DNA from: Hyphomicrobiales bacterium
GTDB taxonomy: Bacteria > Pseudomonadota > Alphaproteobacteria > Rhizobiales > HXMU1428-3
DNA length: 37,701 nt
Reading direction: 5' to 3'
Assembly: GCA_017640685.1 (NCBI GenBank)
Contig: JAEPQF010000018.1
Location: forward strand, 1-37,701
Shown in pieces: positions 29,103 to 36,122 of this stretch (its first letter is position 1; the number at the start of each line of letters is the position of its first letter). The notes beneath the pieces are model-generated. The model was not told the origin of the DNA and ran no database searches. It worked only from the letters and a program-made list of their open reading frames with translations. A program made the position numbers and the translations under genes.

Positions 29103-30197
29103 TTACTCATTCTCATCTTCCACCCTAATAAAATGCCATTCGGAATTTTTGTAGGCGATGCGACTTTCCGCAACATCTTCAACATTGGATTTATCACGCA
29201 GATCAGCGATGGTTAGCCTTAGCAACCCTGCGCGCTGAGCGTTTAAAATCATGTCTTTATATTCTTCCTCGTTTAAACTCCACTGCGGAAACTTGGCTTT
29301 TAAATCGCGCCAGACATGAGAAATAAATGCGCGTTTATTACCTGGCCATCCAACGGCACTTTTCGCAGCAATGTCTTTTACCTCACGTGTGAACTCTGGT
29401 AATTCCGGCGGGGCTTCTAGAATAGGGGTCATCCTTTTGGGCACTTCACTTGATTCTTTATTGTTAATCAATTGCCGAAATAACATTTGACGGAGCTCGC
29501 CTGCACTTTCATTCATGGCGCCAACAACCTCTGCGGCTAAGCACGCCATCAATTCCCCATCACTTTCAACGACATGGCGAGATTTTAATAATTTCGCACC
29601 CATCATCACGGCCTCTTTATGGGAAAGATTTTTTTCGTGGATTGGTGTGGTGCGTATGCCAGCTGTAAGACCGCGGCGTTCAGCAACTGTTGCAAGACCG
29701 ACACGAATTTGCTCAAGGCTAGCTGTGGCTATATCCAACGGCAGTGCAAAATGATCAATAATAATGGCACATCTTAGTCCTTCTGCTGAGAGAAGTCTTT
29801 GGGCTAATTTTCCATTGGGGGCTAAATTTAGGGCCAGCGCGGTTAAATACCCGTCTCTAATCTCGTGCCATGCAAGTTTGGGTAAACGAGAAACCTCTAA
29901 AAACTGTAAAATTCTTGGCAGACTGTTTTCAGTGCACATATAAGCGTTTGCGCGAACAGGACGCATTAGCCCGCAATCAACAAGGCGAACAATGATTTGC
30001 CCTAAAACAGAGCGCCATTCTTTTGCGCTGACTTGATGCATCACAATGGGATGTAAATCCTTGCGCAATTGAACCTCTGTTTCCCCTTCTTCAGCACCAA
30101 ACGCCAGCCTTAAAAGCACAATATTTTCAATCGTGTGAGTGTTAAGACGAGCTTCTAATGTTTGAGCATCTTGTAGCATAACCGCTCTTTGCTGCAT
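29103..30197 (-). CDS. Unassigned protein, probable partner of the dual-ATPase; possible winged-helix regions
   Basis: Start MQQRAVMLQDAQTLEARLNTHTIENIVLLRL at 30197. The upstream part of the track ORF (MLVGNLKEPKNSAVACGQPKAQLKESTV) is translated repeat DNA. 10-nt gap to the ATPase, same strand. C-term RAFISHVWRDLKAKFPQWSLNEEEYKDMILNAQRAGLLRLTIADLRD looks wHTH-like. Confidence 0.8.
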   Translation of the reverse strand: MQQRAVMLQDAQTLEARLNTHTIENIVLLRLAFGAEEGETEVQLRKDLHPIVMHQVSAKEWRSVLGQIIVRLVDCGLMRPVRANAYMCTENSLPRILQFLEVSRLPKLAWHEIRDGYLTALALNLAPNGKLAQRLLSAEGLRCAIIIDHFALPLDIATASLEQIRVGLATVAERRGLTAGIRTTPIHEKNLSHKEAVMMGAKLLKSRHVVESDGELMACLAAEVVGAMNESAGELRQMLFRQLINNKESSEVPKRMTPILEAPPELPEFTREVKDIAAKSAVGWPGNKRAFISHVWRDLKAKFPQWSLNEEEYKDMILNAQRAGLLRLTIADLRDKSNVEDVAESRIAYKNSEWHFIRVEDENE

Positions 30198-30216
30198 GAC
30201 TGTACTCTCTTTAAGT

Positions 30217-30510
30217 TGCGCTTTAGGTTGCCCACAAGCAACCGCGCTATTTTTTGGCTCCTTCAGGTTGCCCACAAGCAACCGTCGCGAGTGCTCCTTC
30301 AGGTTTTGTTTCTTGTGCTTCAGATGCCCACTTTTTTAGTGCTCCTTCGGTTGCCCACTAGCAACCGTCGCATCAACCCCGCTTTTTTGTTACGTTTTAG
30401 GTTGACTTTTTAGTGTGCCTTTAGACTGTCACTAGCAACCGGCACAAAGCACCGTCGCATCATCCACGTGATTTTTAGCCCCCTTCAGTTGCCTACTTAC
30501 ACAACCAGGG
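30217..30510 (+). repeat. Dense family A cluster with apparent multi-level nesting, upstream of the dual-ATPase operon
   Basis: GCGCTTTAGGTTGCCCACAAGCAACCGCGC; GGCTCCTTCAGGTTGCCCACAAGCAACCGTCGC; GTGCTTCAGATGCCCACttttttagt[GCTCCTTCGGTTGCCCACTAGCAACCGTCGC]; GTGCCTTTAGACTGTCACTAGCAACCGGCAC. Confidence 0.85.
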
Positions 30511-30952
30511 AATTTACGAATCATTAATTATTGTACTGTGTTGCAAAGACGATTTAAGCCTAAAGTTTGTTTCCTCCCCTGATGATTTCAATTCTCCTAG
30601 AACTGGCACGTCATAAACAACTTTCAGGCATTTCTAGCGACTGAAAGTCATATTTCCGTCCCTTTTTTTTATGAAAGTGTGGGTGAAACAAGAGTTAGTC
30701 CTGCGTTTTTCGCGATAAATCTTGAAGGGTTGAGCTTTTACCCTTTCATATTTCATTAACTATATTCACCAAAAGGTGTCTTGAGCCATAGCGTTTTGGC
30801 GAGTTAATTGCTTTGTTTTAGAGGGTTCGTCCCGAATTGGGTAAATGTCTGAGGTTTGCCCATGAAACACGTGAACTTGTTGTTAAGAATAAAGTTGTAA
30901 TATACAGAAATGATAAAGTTTTATTCAATTTGTAGTAAGGAGGATTAGTGCA

Positions 30953-31585
30953 ATGAGACCTGCTCTTATATCCTTACAAATGTTATTTGTATTATTTCTT
31001 TCTGGTTGTTCTACCATCCCGCTAAATGAAGGTATTTTTAGCGCTAAAGAAGCTAATTCTGAGCTTTATGCGCCAAAATCTGATGGTATTGAGAAACTTT
31101 CGAAAAAAGAACTTGCGGCTGGAAAGTTGCCTGAGGGCACTTATGACAAAGCCCCTGTTGGTGCTTTTCAACATCGCAACTATAGCAAGGTAAGACTAAA
31201 CCCCAATGATGCCGTTAAGCTGATTAATCAATATCGCAAATCAAAAGGGCTTGGCTCTGTTTCCATTGATCCAAAATTGACTGCTACAGCGAAACAACAT
31301 TCCTCTGATTTGGCCAAACATGATCGAATTTCTCATTATGGATCAGATGGCTCTAACCCGTGGGATCGGGTTGAACGCTCAGGCTATAATCCACAGTTGG
31401 CAGCTGAGAACGTTGGCACCGGACAACTTTCGATCAAAGAAGTGATGCAAGGCTGGAAAGATAGCCCTGGTCATAACAAAAATCTTCTTCTTCCCGATGC
31501 AAAGCACATTGGCATTGCTCTCGTCTATGACCCGAAATCTGAATATAAAACATTTTGGACGCTAATTTTGGGGGCCAAAATATAG
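30953..31585 (+). CDS. CAP-domain (SCP/PR1) lipoprotein
   Basis: Lipobox LFLSGCS; LINQYRKSKGLGSVSIDPKLTATAKQHSSDLAKHDRISHYGSDGSNPWDRVERSGY...AENVGTG...MQGWKDSPGHNKNLLLPDAKHIGIA. Confidence 0.92.
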   Translation: MRPALISLQMLFVLFLSGCSTIPLNEGIFSAKEANSELYAPKSDGIEKLSKKELAAGKLPEGTYDKAPVGAFQHRNYSKVRLNPNDAVKLINQYRKSKGLGSVSIDPKLTATAKQHSSDLAKHDRISHYGSDGSNPWDRVERSGYNPQLAAENVGTGQLSIKEVMQGWKDSPGHNKNLLLPDAKHIGIALVYDPKSEYKTFWTLILGAKI

Positions 31586-31597
31586 CGTTCTTTTTTC

Positions 31598-31710
31598 GCT
31601 CACGGTAAATTTGCGCCGAAGCGCAAATACCTCCGCGGGGGCGGCGCAACGCGCCGGACGCCCTTGGCGTCATGTCGCTCAGCCCGAAAAGGGCGCTGAG
31701 CTCCTTCTTC
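31598..31710 (+). repeat. Family B multi-hairpin element (copy 4)
   Basis: GCTCACGGTaaATTTGCGCcgaaGCGCAAATACCTCCGCGGGGGCGGCGCaacGCGCCGGACGCCcttGGCGTCATGTCGCTCAGCCCgaaaaGGGCGCTGAGCTCCTTCTTC. Confidence 0.88.
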
Positions 31711-31725
31711 ATATATCAAGATTCT

Positions 31726-31850
31726 TCTCTCTCACGGGCGATGGCAGCAAAGCTGCGGCGCTACGAGGTGCAGCGCTTTTTTTGGGATCAGCTTATCCGT
31801 ACTCGCTCCGCTCCGTTCGGGCTGGTCTACAGCGCTGACGGCCTCTTTAC
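31726..31850 (+). repeat. Family B variant (copy 5) with an extra inserted hairpin
   Basis: CTCTCACGGGCGATGGCAGCaaaGCTGC...CTACGAGGTGCAGCGCT...GATCAGC...GCTGGTC...AGCGCTGACGGCC. Confidence 0.75.
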
Positions 31851-31855
31851 ATTTA

Positions 31856-31922
31856 TGCTTTAGGTTGCCCACCAGCAACCGCTTTTTATCTGCGCTTCAG
31901 GTTGCCCATTAGCAACCGCGCT
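31856..31922 (+). repeat. Two family A hairpins, the second abutting the stop codon of the 31923 gene
   Basis: GCTTTAGGTTGCCCACCAGCAACCGC; GCGCTTCAGGTTGCCCATTAGCAACCGCGC. Confidence 0.9.
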
Positions 31923-32321
31923 TTACCTTGCATCTTGTTTGGCTAAGTAGGCACTCCATTTTTCTTTGTTTTGTAGCTGGGCGACATAATGTTGGTCGCT
32001 ATTATCATCCAATCTCATCAAACGCCCTAAAATTTCATGGCGGCGTTCGTAATCGTGCTCTTTTAGTTTGTTAAGCTCAGCCTTTAGCTTCACCACATGC
32101 GCTTTATTATTTTTAACCTGCCATTTTTGCAAATCCGGGTCTTTTAACCGCTTGTATTTATTGATAAGTTCACGAGCGCTGTCATGCTGGCCTTTTTTGA
32201 AAAAGCTTTCGATGTATCTTAAGAGCTGAGGCTTGTCTTTTTTAAATTGCTCAGCATCAGGACCAGAACAACCTGCACATAGCAAACAAAGTAGCAGACA
32301 TAGTCTTTTCAAAAAATTCAT
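31923..32321 (-). CDS. Small putative lipoprotein, unknown function
   Basis: Signal MNFLKRLCLLLCLLCAGCSGPDAEQF with lipobox LCAGC. Confidence 0.75.
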   Translation of the reverse strand: MNFLKRLCLLLCLLCAGCSGPDAEQFKKDKPQLLRYIESFFKKGQHDSARELINKYKRLKDPDLQKWQVKNNKAHVVKLKAELNKLKEHDYERRHEILGRLMRLDDNSDQHYVAQLQNKEKWSAYLAKQDAR

Positions 32322-32365
32322 TGAAAAACCTCCGCTTAAATCCATAGAGAGTTTATGACCAATTT

Positions 32366-33706
32366 CTAATTCGCAGTCTTGCTGCCCAAAGCAAAAATAT
32401 TGATTTTCAAGCGAACTTTAATGGCGATGAAAAACAATATGGCGGCTAGAGTGAGAGAGAGTGCTGTGGCGCTGGCTGCGCCGATTAGGCCGAAATATGG
32501 GATAAGTAAGAAGTTTAAACCAAGATTGACCATCGCCGTTAGAAACAAAAGCACGGCACATATTTTTTGCTCACCTAACATATTCAACACATATTCTGCC
32601 GGGCCAAACATAGATTTAATAACCAAGCCAACCGCCAGGATAAACATCACCGGATAGGCATTTGTAAATTCTGGGCCAAACAGCCAAAGCAAGGGCTTGC
32701 CCATTGCCAGCAACAAAATAGCAGCACCCAATGAAGGCCAGAAGGTCCATTTCACGGATTGGCGGATGAAGGCAGCTAAGCGCTCTTTATCCCCCCTTGC
32801 TTCATAGGCTGAAAAGCGATTGGCCACAGCATTGGCGACAGCAAAATGAACAAAGGTGATGAGATTGATGGTCTTAAGGGCAGCGTAATATTGCGCGATA
32901 TCTTCAGGAGGGTGATATTGCGAGAGCACCAACACATCTGTGTTTTGCAAGAACAGCACAAAGCTCTCAACTAAAAGAATTGGAAAGGCTGTTATAAGCC
33001 AGAATTTTGTTTCATTTTGCTTGGCACCTTTAGGAACTTCTTTTCGAATTCGAGGTTGGAGAAACGCTATTTGTATGATTGAAGTTAGCCAAGTTGCTGC
33101 AACGGCTACTGAGATAGCTGTTAGTGCCGTTAAAGGCAAACCTGCCATGTATGCTGTTGCCATACCGAATAAAATCAACATGGGGCGCAAGAGAAATGGC
33201 GGGATAAGCGCCATATTCATCCAGCTATAACCGCGTGCCATTGAATCATGCAGATCTGTGATGGCGTAAGCTGGCAAACATAACAGCACCAATATAGCTG
33301 GCAAAAAGACATAACTCTCAACATAATCTTTTAACAAAAACAATAATGCCAAGCTGATGCACATCAGCGCTGTTGAGACAATTAAAGTTATGATCCGGCT
33401 TTGAAAGATGATGCCGCGCAGTTTATCGAGCTGATTTTTCTCTGTATATTCAGGAATGAAGCGAATGACAGCCGTGTTTAGCCCAATGGTTGAGAGGCCG
33501 CCCAAAAGCAGCAGCCACACCCATACATAAGCATAAATGCCATATTCATAGCTTCCCATCCAGCGGGCAAGCAAGATTTGGCTAAGGTAAGCAAGCCCAG
33601 CGCTGCCAACCCGAATGATGAACGCTAAAATGGCATTTCTGCCACTTACCGAGCCATCAGAGTCGCCACGCAATCGATTTAGGATCGTATTTACCTTAGC
33701 AATCAT
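32366..33706 (-). CDS. Polysaccharide/lipopolysaccharide flippase (Wzx/MATE-like)
   Basis: Multi-TM; GRNAILAFIIRVGSAGLAYLSQILLARWMGSYEYGIYAYVWVWLLLLGGLSTIGLNTAVIRFIPEY. Confidence 0.9.
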   Translation of the reverse strand: MIAKVNTILNRLRGDSDGSVSGRNAILAFIIRVGSAGLAYLSQILLARWMGSYEYGIYAYVWVWLLLLGGLSTIGLNTAVIRFIPEYTEKNQLDKLRGIIFQSRIITLIVSTALMCISLALLFLLKDYVESYVFLPAILVLLCLPAYAITDLHDSMARGYSWMNMALIPPFLLRPMLILFGMATAYMAGLPLTALTAISVAVAATWLTSIIQIAFLQPRIRKEVPKGAKQNETKFWLITAFPILLVESFVLFLQNTDVLVLSQYHPPEDIAQYYAALKTINLITFVHFAVANAVANRFSAYEARGDKERLAAFIRQSVKWTFWPSLGAAILLLAMGKPLLWLFGPEFTNAYPVMFILAVGLVIKSMFGPAEYVLNMLGEQKICAVLLFLTAMVNLGLNFLLIPYFGLIGAASATALSLTLAAILFFIAIKVRLKINIFALGSKTAN

Positions 33707-33878
33707 TTCTTCATCGTTCCTAAGAACTCTAAGCCATCTTTTGATAGTTTACCTATCTATTGCAAAACAACACCCCTGACTACTCACGAAATGCACAAGT
33801 ACTCTATTTATTTATTATTTTCATAATTGATTGGTTTACCAAAACGGGCACTTTGGACTTTTTAACTCTAGGTTTACC

Positions 33879-34187
33879 TTAGTTAAGTTGGCTTTCAACT
33901 ATGGTTTGGTCATGCTGAACATCAAGGTATGTCATCACCTTTAACCAGCTTTCGGCTCGTTCATGATCGCGAAGCTCTAAATGTTCGTCTAGGAAAAACG
34001 CTGCTATATTAATGGCTTGCGCGCCATATTTCCCGACTAGAACTGTGGCCATTTCTGCAACTTCATGCTCTGAAATTGTTAGATTTTCCGAAATTTGAGA
34101 TGACGGTTTACTATTGTTAGTCAAAATACACCTTACTAAATTGTTATGGCCATGAAAGACAACCGCTTCGCTTTGGGTATTATGCAC
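33879..34187 (-). CDS. Small hypothetical protein
   Basis: 102-aa ORF; no family recognised. Confidence 0.5.
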   Translation of the reverse strand: MHNTQSEAVVFHGHNNLVRCILTNNSKPSSQISENLTISEHEVAEMATVLVGKYGAQAINIAAFFLDEHLELRDHERAESWLKVMTYLDVQHDQTIVESQLN

Positions 34188-34316
34188 ACCAAAGACGGCA
34201 ACTGACTTTGCTCATTTACAAGACCTTAACACAAGGCTCTTTTCTTTCTCTCAATTTGGGAAGGGAGTTTTGATTAAAATTTTAAGTATTTTTTGATTCT
34301 AGTTAGCTCTTGTTTC

Positions 34317-34426
34317 CTCTCACGGCTATTCCATGAGAGGAACTTGTGAAACTCATAGGCCTACTCGGTACGGCGCATGCAAAACTCTACATTGTGCATC
34401 TCACTATGATTGACTAGGCCGTAGAC
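34317..34426 (+). repeat. Diverged family B element (copy 7)
   Basis: CTCTCACGGCTATTCCATGAG...CTCATAGGCCTACTCGG; TACGGC...GCCGTA outer arms. Confidence 0.6.
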
Positions 34427-35326
34427 TCATGAATTAATTTCTAATTTGTCTTGAGTTCTCAGTTCAAAATCAGATGCATCGTGCCTTTCGTGCAGTTGTT
34501 CAGACAAATCACCCCAGGTTCTATTGACCTTTCGCCCGCGAACTACAGCCGGGCGATCTTGAATATCGTTTGTCCAACGAAGTAAATTTTTGTAACTTTC
34601 AGTCTGAAGAAATTCAGCGGCATCATAGTTTTTACCAAGAACCAAATTACCGTACCACGGCCAGATAGCCATATCTGCTATAGAGTAAGTGTCTCCACCA
34701 ACAAACTGATTTTTTGATAATTCTCTATCTAAAACATCCATCTGACGCTTCGTTTCCATAGTGAAGCGATTGATCGGATATTCAAATTTCTCAGGTGCAT
34801 AATAATAGAAGTGCCCAAATCCGCCCCCTAGGTAAGGAGCTGAACCTTGCAGCCAGAACAACCAATTTATCACTTCAACTCGCTTTTGAGGGTCTTTTGG
34901 AATAAAGTGGCCAAACTTTTCAGATAGATATAGAAGAATCGCACCTGATTCAAAAACTCTGCTGCCAGTCTCTGTGTCTAGGAGAGCAGGAATTTTTGAA
35001 TTTGGGTTTAATTCAACAAATCCTGATGAAAACTGATCTCCCTTACTAATTTCGATAAGGTGAGCATCATATTCTGCTCTTGTTTCACCAAGTTCTAATA
35101 ATTCTTCTAATAAGATAGTAACCTTCTGCCCATTGGGTGTACCAGTGGAATATAATTGCAGAGGATGATCCCCTTTCGGTAGTGAAGCATCGTGAGTTGA
35201 CCCAGCTATTGGACGGTTCGTCTTTGCCCATTCACCACCATTTTCACTATCCCAGCTCCAGACTTTCGGGGGATGGTATGCTTCTTTCTTAGTAGGGGCA
35301 TCAGACACAATATTATTCCTTTTCAA
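34427..35326 (-). CDS. YghU-like glutathione S-transferase / disulfide-bond oxidoreductase
   Basis: YHPPKVWSWDSENGGEWAKTNRPIAGSTHDASLPKGDHPLQLYSTGTPNGQKVTILLEELLE...YDAHLIEISKGDQFSSGFVELNPNSKIPALLD. Confidence 0.93.
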   Translation of the reverse strand: MKRNNIVSDAPTKKEAYHPPKVWSWDSENGGEWAKTNRPIAGSTHDASLPKGDHPLQLYSTGTPNGQKVTILLEELLELGETRAEYDAHLIEISKGDQFSSGFVELNPNSKIPALLDTETGSRVFESGAILLYLSEKFGHFIPKDPQKRVEVINWLFWLQGSAPYLGGGFGHFYYYAPEKFEYPINRFTMETKRQMDVLDRELSKNQFVGGDTYSIADMAIWPWYGNLVLGKNYDAAEFLQTESYKNLLRWTNDIQDRPAVVRGRKVNRTWGDLSEQLHERHDASDFELRTQDKLEINS

Positions 35327-35541
35327 ATTAAAGAATTCATAGAAATTTCAATCTAGCTGAAAGATTAATTAAGCAAAGCAATTTTTCGTCTGTTTGCAGG
35401 ATACTCTCATCAAATAATTGTTAAATGAAACTAGCAGGAAAGGCCCTTTCAATTTATTTGAAACCTGAAAGAGATATTGCACTGAGATCGGTATCAAGAC
35501 TTGTATTCGCCTCAACTTCTTTTGCTTTCCAGTTAAAGCAC

Positions 35542-36102
35542 TTAAGCTTGGAAACCGCCTTGCTCGAGAAATTGGATTTCTTCAGCGGTTGATTGACGGC
35601 CTAAGACTTTATTGCGATGGGGAAAGCGGTTGAATTTTTCGATGACATCTAGGTGGATTTGGCCAAATTTTATGCCATCCGGATCGTTGGCTTTTTCACA
35701 GAGCTCTATACAATAAAGCTGATCTTTCAATTTTTCTGAATGCATAAAGGGTAGATAGAGAAAGCGTTTTAAAGGCAATTGATAGGTTTGATCAAAATCT
35801 TGATCGATAATCTGGCTCGCTATTTTTTTCGCTTTCTCATCATATGCAAACGCTTTTGGGCTGCCTCTAAAAATGTTTCTCGGAAATTGATCTAGGATTA
35901 AAATCAGAGCTAAGCATTCATGAGCTTGCTCGCTCCAATGATCATATTGGCCCGCTAAAGCTTTGTCTGGCAAATGGCTAAAGCGCGCTTTAATTTCCTG
36001 GTCAAATTCAGGATCAGAGACAAACCATTTTTCAGGCCCAGCTTGTTGCCAAAAGTGGATGATGGCAGATGGATCTATCTCTTCTGATTGTGGCACTTTC
36101 AC
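35542..36102 (-). CDS. DUF924-family protein
   Basis: IIHFWQQAGPEKWFVSDPEFDQEIKARF...LALILILDQFPRNIFRGSPKAFAYD...LPFMHSEKL. Confidence 0.9.
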   Translation of the reverse strand: MKVPQSEEIDPSAIIHFWQQAGPEKWFVSDPEFDQEIKARFSHLPDKALAGQYDHWSEQAHECLALILILDQFPRNIFRGSPKAFAYDEKAKKIASQIIDQDFDQTYQLPLKRFLYLPFMHSEKLKDQLYCIELCEKANDPDGIKFGQIHLDVIEKFNRFPHRNKVLGRQSTAEEIQFLEQGGFQA

Positions 36103-36122
36103 CTCTCAAAAAGATCTGAGTT

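Noticed and set aside
30189-30413. + strand ORF MLHDCTLFKLRFRLPTSNRAIFWLLQVAHKQPSR...
   Set aside because: Translation of family A repeats (recurring RLPTSNR), not a real protein. The same LPTSNR string appears in other spurious ORFs at 2582, 6777, 19123 and 25419.
31434-31712. Minus-strand ORF MKKELSALFGLSDMTPRASG... and small peptides in other family B copies (GAAGAAGGAG followed by ATG)
   Set aside because: Copies at 2618 and 9548 give different 19-20 aa peptides and the 19150 copy stops after three codons, so there is no conserved coding potential; better explained as non-coding hairpins.
31726-31850. Mobile element/IS remnant
   Set aside because: No transposase or terminal inverted repeats of IS type; it fits the family B hairpin architecture.
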